This document shows, one piece after another, positions 12,548-25,800 of a stretch of DNA of 64,000 nucleotides. How positions within the stretch are numbered: the first letter of the stretch is position 1; every line of letters begins with the position of its first letter. Source of the DNA: Talinum fruticosum. Taxonomy: Eukaryota; Streptophyta; Magnoliopsida; Caryophyllales; Talinaceae. Both the position numbers and the translations under genes were made by a program. The notes below the pieces were generated by a model, which saw only the letters and a program-made list of their open reading frames with translations, ran no database searches and was not told the origin of the DNA. The stretch spans positions 2,495,001 through 2,559,000 of the forward strand of contig JAITYX010000042.1 of NCBI GenBank assembly GCA_021018815.1, in the 5' to 3' direction.

Positions 12548-12963
12548 GAAAACAAAGTTCTTAATAAACTCGAGCTAGCTAGCTAGATAGATATCAAAGC
12601 TTATTTGTTTGAGTTTTCAAGTTATTCCATTTTAGAGTTTTATGTTCACCCAAGTAGCGTCCAAAGTTTCTGGGGTTCTCAAGGACTTTGTGGAAGATTT
12701 CTTTCCAAAATTCATTATTTGTAAGCATCTCGTACAACCATCGATTTGTTTTTGCCATGTTGATTAAGGATGATATGTGCATATACTTGTAAACCTTTAA
12801 CCATATAAAGTATTCCTCCTTCAAAAGGTAAAAAATACAAAATAAAATAAGACATACACATGCGAAAAAAGAGACCAAAACACTCCCTTCAAAAAGATCA
12901 AAATACAAGTCAAATATACGGTACCTGTGTTTTTGAACTAGTTCACATTAATATATCACTAGA

Positions 12964-13069
12964 TTGAGGTTTTGATCTTCAAGAACAAAAATTGAAACAT
13001 AAAGTTGTCTATACAATTGAGGTTTTGATCTTCAAGAACAAATATCGAAAGACAAAGTCGTATATGCAA
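12964..13069. repeat. Tandem duplication, two 53-base copies
   Basis: Both copies begin TTGAGGTTTTGATCTTCAAG, at 12964 and 13017, and continue with related sequence containing GTTGTCTA or GTCGTATA. Non-coding. Confidence 0.75.
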
Positions 13070-15780
13070 AAACTTGTAGATAAGTGTAAAGTTGTCTATT
13101 CCCAGTATTGCTTACTCAAAACATTCACTTGGATAAAAAAATATAGGATAACAAATTCCAACCAAGAAAAGGAAATACGTGAATAATAAAAATTAATTTA
13201 GCAAAAAATATGGACATAATATATTACAAGATACATAGTCAATTAGAAAAAAATTTACACATATATCTAAACTAAACTTAGTAATATTTAAAAATTAATT
13301 ATATTAATTTATATATGTAAAATTTCAAATCGAGTTGAAAACGTAAATTATTAATTGCAGCCCTAACTTACCTTCGGTAATGAAGTGACATCGTTTTATT
13401 TGATGTAATTTTACATGTAATGCTTTTTTTTTTATCAAATTTCACAAGAAGTTAAGAATTTGAATTTTATTTGAAATACTCATTCTTATTTAAGATTTTT
13501 CTAAATTTAATTTTTTTCAAAAAAACAATTAAAATTTAAATTTTAGGAGTATCAAATTTTTTTCAAGCACTTATATTTTTAAAAACCTTTTCTATTCCTC
13601 TCTTTCAAAAGCAAAACATAAAAACAATTAATACTACTTAGTCTATATTTTTTTATTATTATCAATTTTGAAACAAGCGATAAAAACGATACAATTAATA
13701 GCTCAATTGGATGACCTCTTTTGGGAATATGCCAAATAGCATAACACTAATCCATCAGTGTTGTGACCTATGACTGATATTTTATTTAGGTCCAAAGAAT
13801 GATTCTATTTTCGGTCTAATAAGTTTGTCTAGTAAAAAATAGCAAGTTTCGTTTGTGTCGGGTCAATTCCAATTCAGGTACGAGTCTTGTCAAGTTTCGA
13901 GTCATTTTTTCATAGTTTATATTTAAAAGAACGTATCATATTTGAAGTATTAAATTTGACTCTTATAAAGGGAGAAAATCTGTAATCGCACAAATTTACC
14001 CTTATATAGATCAATTCCGATTGTGAGAATGATGATGGATGAGAAGATTACTCAAATTTGAAACAATGAGGTACATCGTTGAAAAAGATGATCATAACAC
14101 TAAAACAAAGAAAGTGAAGAGTACATAAGAATCGAAAATATTTTCAGTTATGATTGGGGGTCACATTTTTTCTATACGTAAAATCTAATTCAATGAATCA
14201 AAATTTCCCACACTAAATCGGATCAAATCGAACTATGCTCACTCATAAAGATATGAATATAGGCACCACATATAGTATGGCTACATCTTTTGTCATCTAG
14301 CTTGCACTTTCTTTGTGTTTTTTTTCGTTTCCTTGTTGAAAGTGAGGTTTTCTTGTACACTAACATGTACCTTTCAAAGCCTTATCATTAGCAACACATA
14401 TAGTATTTTTTTATTATTTATGACATCTTGAACTTTGATTAAAAAGCAATTTGCCATAATATTAAACACACTTACGAGGTTTTCAAGTCTGAATAAATAT
14501 GGCATCAATTTGCCATACCTTTCAATGATCCCAATATAATCATTTTCTTCTTCTAGGAGATAATTAAAGGGTAATATGGACTGTTGGGTGGGGGCTCCTC
14601 CCCTGCCTCCCCCTTTTGCTAATTACTGAGATTATCTAAACATGCTTGTCAATCAATCATGTTGACCACTAATTTTGCCTATTAAACACCCCTAACCTAA
14701 ATAAATAAATAGAGAGAGAGATTTGGATTTGAAATTTAAGCCATGATTGTCATCTTAAGACTACTTTATTACAAAAGTACATATTCTGTGATTTACCTTT
14801 CTAATTTTAATTCTAATGTAGCAAGTGAGTGTTGCCTCGGTGGTAAGCATTCCATACTTTTATCCTCTTACGAGGATTTAAATTTTGATGGAGACAATTG
14901 TGCAAAAGAGTTAGAATAGGTTGTGAGTTTCGGTTTTAAGCCTCAGCTTGATATCTTTATTCTCCTTAGATCTTTGAGCACAGCTGAAATTGTCGTTAAA
15001 ATAGGGACCCAAATAGGGTAACCTACACTTACCATTACAAAAATAAAACATAAAAATATAATGTATAAAAAAATTTATTCAAATATTGTGAAACAAATAG
15101 TATAGTAGATTAAATATTATACAAGTGTCTTTGAAAGTAGTTACAAGAGATAGAAATTCAAACCTATACCTTTGCCTCATTTGTTCAATAACAATTTATA
15201 TACAAGTCTTGTTTATTTTGATAATATAAATAGTATTAATAACTTTTTTTTAATGGAAGAATAGCATTATCAATGACTTTTAATGTTGTTGTTTTAGTAA
15301 TTTATCGTTTGTTTTTGAACATATATGTAATTGTGATACAATTCTACATGAAATAAATTAAAAATTTTATCGTAATCTCGGGACTATTTAACAAAATAAT
15401 TCGATAGATTATAATTTCTTTTAAAATTTTTTAAACTTTTATCTTATTTGTTAGTTTTATTTATCTATAAATTAATATATGACTTGAAAATATTTTAGGG
15501 AATACAATCTGACAACCGAAAATGAGGCCGAGGAGTAAAAGGTTGGACCCTCTCGTGAGGTCTTCTGCCATGCCTCACTCATTGAGGTTCGAGTGTGGGA
15601 GCACCTTCCCTTGGGCTTTACACAAGCCCTCATTTTACGCCAGCTCGAGTAGACAAATTATGGACCACCTCTACTTTAAATGACAATTCTGTCCCTCTAC
15701 GTATACCACCTATAATTAAAAAAAGGAAAAATAAAAACAGAAAAGAAAAGGCGGTTATCATTTTTATAAACCCACCAAAT

Positions 15781-15783
<3 letters not shown>

Positions 15784-15832
<49 letters not shown>
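15784..15832 (+). promoter_or_regulatory. (CT)15-(TA)10 tract at the REVEILLE core promoter
   Basis: A (CT)n run at 15784-15813 passes directly into (TA)10 at 15813-15832, about 160 bases before the start codon. No other TATA-like sequence is closer, so the (TA)n run is the best TATA-box candidate, with a start near 15860. The CT tract fits a plant pyrimidine patch or GAGA-factor (BPC) site. The tract is a microsatellite and so probably varies in length among individuals. Confidence 0.5.
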
Positions 15833-15947
15833 CTCTCTGCTGACTTGCCGTTCTCCAGAAACACAAAAACAGAGAGAAAACCGAAAACACAACCCGACCC
15901 GAAAACCCCAGATTTTGGCGGTTTCTGCAATTACCATCATCGTGTGA

Positions 15948-15959
15948 ATGAGTGAGTGA
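15948..15959 (+). promoter_or_regulatory. Minimal uORF in the REVEILLE leader
   Basis: ATG at 15948 opens a three-codon ORF (M-S-E-stop) inside a GAGT tandem repeat (about 15950-15970), 33 bases before the main ATG at 15993. Its regulatory effect is inferred only from position. Confidence 0.5.
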
Positions 15960-15992
15960 GTGAGTGAGTTAGTGAGAGAGAGAGAGCGGTCT

Positions 15993-18900
15993 ATGGTGTC
16001 AGTAAACCAAAACCCAGCTCAAGGGGTTTTCTTCGATCCTTCCTCCTCTATGTCTCTTCCCGGCGTTAGCTCCCTCCCGCCACCGCCGGCTGCCGGCGAA
16101 GTAGCTCTGGTTCCGGCGGAGGAACAGAGCAAGAAGGTTAGGAAGCCGTATACGATTACCAAGTCTAGAGAGAGTTGGACTGAGGAGGAGCATGATAAGT
16201 TTCTCGAAGCTCTTCAATTGTGAGTTTCTCGTGGTTTGATTGTGGTTTAATTTAGTTATGGTTGTGTGGAATTTGGGTTTGATTAGTTCATTTCTAGATA
16301 ACCCAGTCGTAATTCTCTGCCCCTGTTTGAATTTTTGGTTAATTGAGGGTTTGATCAGGTATTTGAACTTACCGCTGTTGATCCTGATTGCCCACCTATT
16401 TAAAAATTTTTTTCTGGGTTCTATCTCAAAGTATTTTTCGAAATTCTTGCTTAGAATTTGTTTTATTCGTTGATTTCTCTGATCGCATCAACAAAAAAAA
16501 AAAAAAAAATTAGGGGTGTTGGATATGTGTTGAATGTTTATCTAGTGAATTGTTTGTTTGTAAGGAATGGCATGAGAATTCATATGACGGTGATCTGCAA
16601 TGCTGGGTTGACGAGAGAGTTTTGCAGTGCTCTCTAACCAGGCAGAGTTCAGTACATTTTGACTTACCTTGATCCCACCAGTTGGAGGATCAATAGTCTA
16701 TAGAATCATACATAGAAGATTTAGATGGGATTCAAAGATGTTGACTGGGTAAAATGTTGTTACTAGATAGATGGGTTTGTATGTTGGATTCGACTATTTT
16801 GAGTTAAACTCTTTCCAGCAGCATGGGAAAGCTCTATTCTGTTTGTGTAGGCAGTAACTTGGCATTAAATATCTGATGGTTGAAACTCTTGTGCAAGAAA
16901 AAAATTAATGGTTCTATGTAGAGCTTTGATGTTTTGGTATGTGTCTTCAAATGGCAGTGATCCCTTAGATCCTATTTGGAAGGTTTTTGTAAAGGGCTTT
17001 CCTGTCTTGTTTCTTTATATGTGCATTTTTTTGGGTTCTGAGTTGTGACTTGGGAGTCAGTTTCAGTATCGTAGGTTAGCCTTTCATTTACTGAATGTGT
17101 TGTTCTAGTGTGTCTTGGTGCATTTGCATAGGTTAAAACCTACTTTATTTTGCTGTTATTTTTCAGGTTTGATCGTGATTGGAAGAAGATTGAGGCATTT
17201 GTTGGTTCTAAAACTGTTATCCAGGTAAATATCATGGAATCTTTTCTTACCCAGATGTCTTGCGGATCAGATATGATAACATAAACTGTCAACTTGAACA
17301 TCCTTGTTTAACTTCCCTGTTTCCACGCTCAAGTTTCAGTGTACTGTAAGTTTTTTAGTCTGCCACTACAGTAGGTTGCTAGTAGAGATTAATTGATACA
17401 GTATAGTTTACTAGATATCTCTTAGAGGTTTTCGGAAGTTAGCAATTTTCATCTGTGTATTTCTCTGATACATTTGTTTGAAAAAGATCTGATTATTGGT
17501 TGTTCTTATCCTTGGATTTATCTTTCATAAGCTCACGTCATTTTCTTTTGCGTTATTTCTGGTGGGGAACAAAAATACTTGATGGATGTCATTACTATAT
17601 TGTAAATGAAATTTGGCTGCTATAAGGTAGTGTGAACCTTCAGATCTCGTTTTTCTCAGCTTCTTATCTTAGATGCGGTGGTGATGATAGATTCTCCTGT
17701 CACTTCACTGTTTCTTCTGGTCAGTTCACAATCGCTGTTATTAATTGGTATAAACGGATAGCTTCTGACTGATAAGAGATGCAGCCAACACAAAGGGGTC
17801 TTCACAGCGCAGGCCTGCTGTTGCAGTTTGAGAGTTGGAGTGGTCTTGATAGTGCTACTTCATGCTTTTTCAACACCCAAGTGTGTTCTTCCTGTTATTT
17901 TGACATCCATCATTCAGAAGATTGTTTGATACTGCAGCCATCTAGCGACAAAAGTATTAGAACTTGCATTATTGAGTATGTCAGATAACCCTTGCATTGG
18001 TGGGGCTTCTTTTGTTTTGTTTTTTTTTTTTTTCAGTTTGATCGTGCCTTTTCCTTGTTAAACCAAACCCTTGTCCTTCCCCTTCCCCCTAAATTTTTTT
18101 GCCATCTGAGGCTCCTTCATTGTCCTTGTGTATGATGTGAAAATGAGTTTGCCATGGTAGAATCATAAGTTCCTGTCCATGTCATGAATCTTTGCCTTTT
18201 GCTTGCATTTTTAGTACCCATTTTCGACTTTATTTTCTGATTCTACTGATGCTAGGTGATGCATGATCACATGCTAGTCTTTGGAGTGTCAAGTAAACTA
18301 AGGATTGAATTTTCTGGGACATTGGTCTGGTGATTGGATGATGTCCCAGACTCCCTGTTGATCATTTTCTTGGTTCTTTTTGCGTAACTTTTATCTCTGG
18401 ATTATGGTTCATGTAGATTCGTAGCCATGCGCAAAAGTATTTTCTGAAGGTTCAGAAGAGTGGGTCTAATGAACGCGTGCCACCTCCTCGGCCTAAGAGG
18501 AAAGCTGCTCATCCTTACCCACAAAAGGCTGCCAAGATAGGTTAGACTACTAAAAGTCTTGTGTCTGTTAATCACTGTCTCTCTTTTTCCGGAGCACCAG
18601 TAATTCTCACACTCATACATGTTGGGTGGCAGCTGCAGCGACTAGTCAGTCCACTAGGCAGTATCAGAGTTTGCCTGGTTCTGTTTTTGAATATAGGAAT
18701 GTTTACCGCCCTGATCCGTCTTCTGTTTTCACCAATCAAAGTGGTACTACAACTACGTCATCCTGGACTTATGGGTCTGTGGCTGCTGTCAATTCGTCAA
18801 ACATGAGAATAGGTAGTTCTTTTCTCATCTGCTTTTTCTGAATCAATATTTTTAGGCCCCCTCCCCACAAACAAAAAAATGTTTGGAGAGGTGAGGGGTG

Positions 18901-20761
18901 GGGGAATGAGTATAATGGAAAGAATCGGATGATATTAAACTGTTAACTGTGTTGATAGCTGAATAGATGCTTAAACTTCTTGGTTTCGGTCTGAAAATCG
19001 CCCCAGAAAAAAATTTCAGAGCAAAATTTGTATGATACTAGAATGTTTTGCTTGCAGATGATGCAGCGTTGGCCATACCTGTGATGGCTTCCAATTGCTG
19101 CTGCAGCAGCCCCACCGAAAGCATCAGGCCATGGCCCACAGCTGGAGCGCTGTATCAAACAAATCAAGTGAAGCATATGAAAGGTTAGTTTCTGTTTGTT
19201 GTTGTGTAGCAAGATTGTGGACACCTTTAGATATCGGAATATAGGCAATAAATTGCAGTGGAATAGTACTTGTTAAATCTGGTTGTTCATCATTCATATT
19301 ATCTCTACTACGTATTTTAAAAAGTTCATTGCATGATGTTTGGAGTAATTGTATGTGCTGGTTTAGTTTAAGTGGAAAAAGTGCATTTTAAGTAGGAGCA
19401 TTTACTATTATCTCTATTACTTCATCTTTAGGAAATTTGTTGCATCATGGGAGTAATTGTATTGCTGGTTTAGGGCCCATAAACTTGGCAATTCATGTTT
19501 ACAGCAAACTTTATCAGCTTTTCTTAAGCTTGAAAATAAAATTTATAATCTTCCTTTGTTGTTTAACCTGATGCAGTTGTGCCAGATTTTTCTCAAGTCT
19601 ACAGCTTCATTGGTAGTGTTTTTGATCCCAGTGCCAGTGATCACTTGCAGAGATTGAAAAGGATGGATCCGATAAATGTTGAAACGGTATGATCTGACTG
19701 TCTGGTTGGCTTGTTTTGAATCATACAAATTCTGATGTCTGGCTCTGTGTGTGTGTGTGTTTTTGGCTGTCTGTGCTCTTAATGCTTTATCAGTGTGTAT
19801 AGTTTCGTTGAGAGAGGCAGTGATGTTATTTTCCTGCTCTGTCAACAGGTATTATTGTTAATGAGAAATCTGTCTACCAATTTGGTGAGCCCTGAATTCG
19901 AGGAACATGTAAGTGCACCTTGCTCGACTCCTTGTTTTCTATTATAGAACACTACATGGCTGCAAAGAAGTGGGTGTTTCCTTGACAATTCATACATCGT
20001 TGCATAATTCTAGTCCCTATCCGGGTAGTAGTAAGCAGCTCTCGCCATTAATTGGTTCTTGTACAAAACGATATTTTGTTAAGCAGTGAAGTGGATGATA
20101 TCAATAGACTGATACACACATGTCCTGATGTGTTAAAACAACATTTATTCTGTTTTGAGATAAAACTCTTGAGAAAAGGACATCTGAGCTGATCATTCGT
20201 CACATCAATGCGCTAATGTGTGCTGAATAATACTTGTTCTGTTTTGAGATAAAAATCTTGAGAGGACAACTGAACTGATCCTTTGTCGCATTACCTTATT
20301 GTGTTTGCAATTATGTACTCTCAACTGTTTTCTAATCTTAAGGTGGATTCACTGTGGCTTAACTACTGTTTAGTTATGTAATGAGTTCCGTTTTTTCTCT
20401 TCCTGTTCATCACCATTATCATCATCTTCTTCTTTTTGGGGTTTTTTTGGGTGTTTTGGGGGCGGGAGGCGGAGCTCTATCTCTGGAAACTATGAAGTAG
20501 TCTTATTGACCCCTAGAACGAAAGGAAAGCAACATTACAATTCCTTCTGAGTAAATGTTTCAGATTTTGCTTAACTTGTACTCTCTTGCATATTATAACT
20601 TGATGATGGTTTACAGCAATGATGTTTTTTGCTTGTTAATTATTTCAACATAATGGCAGAGGAAACTACTATCATCATACGATGTGGAGTCAGGGAAGGT
20701 CAAGTGCAGCCTTCTCGCACCATCTCTCAACAACTCCAAAACCGCTATTCCGGCAGTTTAA
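15993..20761 (+). CDS. RVE: REVEILLE-type MYB transcription factor (RVE3/RVE5/RVE8 clade)
   Basis: Eight exons: 15993-16219, 17167-17224, 18417-18540, 18633-18812, 19058-19183, 19577-19686, 19849-19908, 20660-20761. Phases agree and give 328 residues. These nuclear factors bind evening-element-type sites and activate evening-phased clock genes. The single SHAQKYF-type MYB repeat spans about residues 58-108 (W62, [14 protein letters not shown] at 91-104), followed by the [14 protein letters not shown] block. The C-terminal LCL domain, about 241-295, reads [17 protein letters not shown] and [20 protein letters not shown]. The open frame extends upstream through GTG codons, but 15993 is its first ATG. 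Position next to ANGUSTIFOLIA matches At1g01520 (RVE3/ASG4), and the position before a CBE1-like gene matches At4g01280 (RVE5); I cannot decide the orthologue without a tree. Confidence 0.94.
19298..19474. repeat. Diverged tandem duplication in a REVEILLE intron
   Basis: Two copies about 109 bases apart (about 19298-19368 and 19407-19474) share TATTATCTCTA, a TTGCATGATG/TTGCATCATG core, GGAGTAATTGTAT and GCTGGTTTAG. The repeat lies wholly in the intron between exons 5 and 6. Confidence 0.7.
20100..20290. repeat. Diverged tandem duplication in the last REVEILLE intron
   Basis: The core TTCTGTTTTGAGATAAAA occurs at 20148 and 20237, each followed by CTTGAGA, GACA..TGA.CTGATC and a GTC.CAT motif, giving a period of about 89 bases. 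Confidence 0.75.
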
Positions 20762-22844
20762 AGTTCAGAGCACCATTAATTAGTGAACCTCAAATGCTTA
20801 GACACGAAACTGCGCATGCTTATCTGAGGATTGCAGTGGCAAAGTCCGGGCATCCGAAGGATGAGCAGCCTCAACATCGTCCGAGCTATGGTTATGCACT
20901 TATGCCCTACAGTTTAGCTCTTTAGGGTTAATGGAATTTTGTTGTGTTAGACTCTGGTTGTTGTATGGTTTTAGTTGTAGATTTTGTTCCGAGCTCTTTT
21001 AGTTGAGATGTTTTTGGTTGTCAAAGGGATAGATATACACAGGTAGAAACTCTGTACATATTTTTTACATGGAGAATTATACTTAATATATATATATAAA
21101 GAAAATGCTAGATGATCTCTTTTTTAATGTGAGTTTAATTTGAAATATAAAACAGTACATATTTTAGAGGCATGATATAAGCATACTACTACCAATGAGG
21201 TATTGACTAATTTCCTTATTCTTCGTTATATTGTACTATCTTTATAAAAATAAAAATAAAAATAATGATATAAGCATTAGCAATTTGTATGTTGCTCACA
21301 CTGATGGACATTATTCAGTTTTAAGCTCTTATAACTATTTACAACTTTTTATAATTTACTTTACAATTATCTTATAATTTTTGTGTTATTATAACTTTTT
21401 ACTGTTAAATGGAACAAGGTCAAAATATAAATTGCGCATGAATTTAATCCTATTAATGTATGTACAGAGTTGAGCGATGCCATTACCAAGGTAACCTTCG
21501 TTCTTTTTCTCTCACCCAACAAGATAGCGAAAGCATAAGCTCTTTCATTCTTAAAGTATGAAGTTAACAGATAAATTTTAGCCATCTTTTTATAGAATTT
21601 TACATGTCAGTTGACTTAACCGATAAACTTTACGAAAATTAATATCGAAGACGTAAATTTAAATCCCTAATGTATCGACATTTTACGTATTTTACGTCTC
21701 TTTCACACGCTGGGAAAGAAAAGGAAGAAGTCTTCACCTAAGGGCCCAATGGACCCACTTAAGGCCCAACTATATATTGATTGGTCACTTAAGGTCCAAC
21801 TCCAATACGAAGATAAGTGGCCATTTTCTCCTTTGAGTCGGCCATGAGCGTGTGTTACACGGTGTAATATAACGCGTGTGGATGAGATGTATTACTTCAG
21901 TTTATTATTATTTTAATATTGTCTCAATTTTTCAGCCTTGTTCTTGCAAATAGGAAGAGAGATCTTCCATTTCCTCTGTCTCTCTATCTCTCTGCCCTTT
22001 CCCTCAATCCACAACGATCCAAGAACAGGAAGAAGGTAAGAAAGAAGGAAGACGATCAATTTGCGTTCAATTTTTCTCTCTCCTTCGATCCTATCAGGTA
22101 GTTCTTCCCCTGTAATTTCATCATCATTATCAATCATCCAAAAAAGGAAAAAAAACCCTAGTTTCGTTATTAGCTCTGTAATTTTGTCTGGGAAAACAAG
22201 TACTCAGCAAAAACCCTAAATTTGGATTTCCGTTATTTCGATGCTCGTTTGAGGGTCCTTTAAATTGGAATTTCATGCGGTGGAGGTTCGAGATTTTCTG
22301 AGTCTGGTGTTGAATTTTCCGTGTGCAATGGTTTAATTTGAAAATGGGTTCTGCGGTGTATATATCTTCGTGTTGAGCTGGATTCGGGTGATTCTGGGTT
22401 GTATCTTCGTCGAATAAACCTTTGATTGTTTATTGACTAGATCACGAAGTGGGATGAGCTGAATCTTAAGTCTAAGGGGTTGTGGATTAGATTGATTTGG
22501 TTGTTTTAGCAGAATATTTATCCGGAAAGAAGCGGAGCTTGAGGCTTTTGTTGTTTCGATAAAGACCTTAAATTAGCTTTCGAGGGGTTGAATAATCTGC
22601 CTTCTTGAACGTTGATTTTGCCAGTACTATTTCTTGAGCTCGAGCTGAAGCCGGAGTTGGAGGGGTCTTAGCTTGAACGTTCTTTCGAGGAAGGAAGATA
22701 TTGTCTGAACGATAATTTTGCGAGCGAGAGGTGATTACATCTGTTGGCTTCAGTGGACAACTTTTAGTGTTTTGGAGGTTTTATTTTGTTTTAAAAGTTC
22801 AGATTGGGCCGTTTGGAAGTGTTCCTACCTTTGCTGGGTCGAAC
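20762..22844. other. Spacer and leader between the REVEILLE and CBE1-like genes
   Basis: Holds the REVEILLE 3' flank, AT-rich DNA and the CBE1 promoter. Two GGCCCA motifs (21743-21748 and 21763-21768; TGGGCC on the other strand, a site II-like element common in growth and translation genes) stand just before TATATA at 21771. From about 21930 the sequence looks like a pyrimidine-rich 5' UTR. A CAG|GTAG donor at 22097/22098 suggests a leader intron, but I cannot fix its acceptor. Confidence 0.5.
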
Positions 22845-25800
22845 ATGAGTACTGAAACTGAAGGACAACTTGCGGTGCAGCAATCAGAGGATATGAGCAT
22901 GGAACCTTCAGGGTACTTTGTGACATTCTTCTTTTGTTGGTTAACATCGAGTTGTGGATTTTCCATTTGTCTTTCAATTTTGATTTTGCGACGAATTTGC
23001 TTAATGCCACAGGAAGCCAAGAAGATCATATACGATAGAGTTCCTTTTGTCATTGAGTGAACTGGAAGTTTGTAAAAAGCTGCCAAGTGGGTTTGATGAA
23101 TCACTTCTTAGGTAATGAGCCATTTTAGAAAATGCAAACATTGTTGATTTGGTTCTCGCATCCTCCCATATTAATGTTTTATGCTTAAGTTATTGATGTG
23201 GGTTGATGATGGACCAGTGAATTTGAGGACACATCCTATGGAATCCAAGACCGCCAACGAGTCCCTGGGAATTCATCAGTACAAGGTTTCAGACGGACTG
23301 ATTATGGTTCATCTGTGCCAGCTAGAGGGGATTCTGTTAGCTATTCGAGGGGCTGAATAGATGGGATAGCCGATCCAGTGGGCGTAGCGATACTGACTCA
23401 GATTCAGGTATATGATTTGGACTCATTTTTTATGAGACAGTTTATCTGGAACAGTTTTTTTTTTTTTTGAAAAAAAAATTTGTGCCAAGTTCGATACTTT
23501 TCATGTTTACCTTCTGGATTTTTGGTGCTGACATCTCCTGGTCTACTGAATCCTTTGCTTCATTAGCTCCACTGAGTTCCAGAAATGATTATTTTGCTGT
23601 GCTAGAGTTCATCTATCATGCATGCCTTAGGAAGGCTTGCATTTAGACTTATCTTATATCAATAAAAAGAAAGTTATATCTGCATATATTAAGAGATATA
23701 TGTGTCATGTGAATGATTTTATTACTCAAAACTGTCGGATATAGAAGAGGATATTATGATGTAGGCTACAATAGCAACTCTTCAGTGTGGATCCTGCTGA
23801 AGATCATATGATTCAATCTAGTGGAAAAAATTGAAATCCTAACTAATTTATGTGGATTTCGTACCCTAAATTTTGCATATAAGGACTGCACTTTTTTCAG
23901 CTAGTGGCCTAAATGCTCATTCAAAAGCTATTTGGGTCAGTTTATTTCAATCAAGTGTTCTGATTGATATAAATTGATGACTTCTCTTTTATAATGACGA
24001 ATATTAAATTCTTTGTACTATTTGTGCACTGCTTATTGCTTAATTTTCCTTAATTGTGATATTGATTATAGGTATGGCCACATTTCGATTGTTTTTTGAA
24101 AGACTGCCAGTTGTTTTTTTTTCTTTTTAAGCTCCATAGGCCACATAATAATACAAGACCAGTGGTTGGAAATATATTGTAAATAAATCTCTTGCATGAT
24201 TATAGTGGTTGATCGGTGGCTGGGTTACGGCCTTGTTTTTGTTAATTATGTTTTTCCCTAATTCTTGGTGTTGACAAGCAACTGGAGGTAGATAGTGTGA
24301 AGCATGTTGTGTCCTTTGATTATTGGCACCTCATATGGGTGTTGTAAAGACATTTGTGCTATGTGATGTGCTGCTTTGTGCATAAAGTCTTCAAAGTTTT
24401 ATCTGGTGGCAATTAAATTTCCAAACAACAGCTTATATCACTTGTGCCTTCTCCTAAAGCAAAGGATCATATGACACAAGCCTAGAAAAAAATATGTTGT
24501 ACTCTCTTCCAATGATATCATGGTGGTCTGATTTATCATTTTTTAAATCTTGCCTATATACAAAAAATTTATAATTGAAGTCATAGATGAAGGTAGGTAT
24601 AGACATAAATTTGTCTGTAGAGAGAAGCATGATTCCCTTCTCTTTATCCTTTCTTTTACATGGCTATGTCACAGTTTTTATTCTATATGTCACAACTCAC
24701 AAACCACAATAGAGTTTGTTCAAGCAAGATTTTTCTCTAGGAAAATCAAAGTACAAAAAAATCTTGTGTGTATCCAACCTGTGAAAAAATAAGGTTTCTT
24801 TTTACTTGGAATCATATTCAAGATATGTGGACCTGTCTTATATGTAATCCTTGCTATAAACTATGTAATGGATTTATTTCCATGTGGAAATATATGTGTT
24901 TGCCTTTCTGTGAAATTCAGACTGAGGTGCGAGAAAGACTGGGTTAAAGTTGATTTTTCTTAGATTATGGATGTAAATATAAGCAGCTCTTTCCTGCCTC
25001 TTCTAGAGAGGGTTGAGGAGATGGATGATGAATATTTCATAGAAAAATGTGAATTTTAATGTCCTGTTTCATCTTTCATGCTTACAAGTTTTTCTTGGTT
25101 GTGTTGAGTTAGACAACTTTGTGAGCAGAGTTTAGACATTTGCTCAGAACAAAAGGTGATTGGGATTTGGGGGTTGGAAAAAGGGCCTGGGCCAGAACGC
25201 CCAGAATTAATACAGCCAGAAGAATACTCTGTTAAAAAGTAATAAATATAGACCCGGTGAAGGGAAACAGGTAGGATTCAAGCATGTTTTGAATCTCTCT
25301 AAATTGAACATAGTTTCCAGCAGCTATGAAACAGGAATTCAATCTTTGGTTGAGGGAAAAAAAAGCTTATAACTGATTTTTTTAGTGATGCTAAAAAATG
25401 GACGGCCGTTTTTCTGTGGTTAAATGCACTCGTATATGCTTTTTTATTCAATATAGATAATTGTTACCCAGACAATATTGATCGATATTTGTGTTAATGT
25501 TGATCATAATGAAGCAGAGTACTGTAGGTTCAGAGGTTGAATAAGATTCTTTTTGAAGTAAACTTTGTTGAATTATATAATTGATTCTGGAACTGAAAAT
25601 TTTAATCAAATATTTTGTATGCTATGCTACTTAAGAGTCTGGAAGGCGTTACAGCAGCCAAGCAAGGAGGTCTGGGCAGAATTCTGAGCACGATGGTCTT
25701 CTTGGAAGTGGTTCATTTCCGCGACCCACTGGATATGCAGCAGGTGCATCAGTTCCCAGGTTTCGTCCAAATGGAAACTTCCATCTTAACAGGAGCAATG

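Larger units (their letters stand above)
11046..15783. other. Long spacer between ANGUSTIFOLIA and the REVEILLE gene
   Basis: Holds the ANGUSTIFOLIA 3' flank, the copia fragment at 11987-12547, a 53-base tandem duplication at 12964-13069, and then about 2.7 kb of very AT-rich DNA with no supportable gene. A weak tRNA-like A-box string near 14832 is discussed under findings. Confidence 0.6.
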
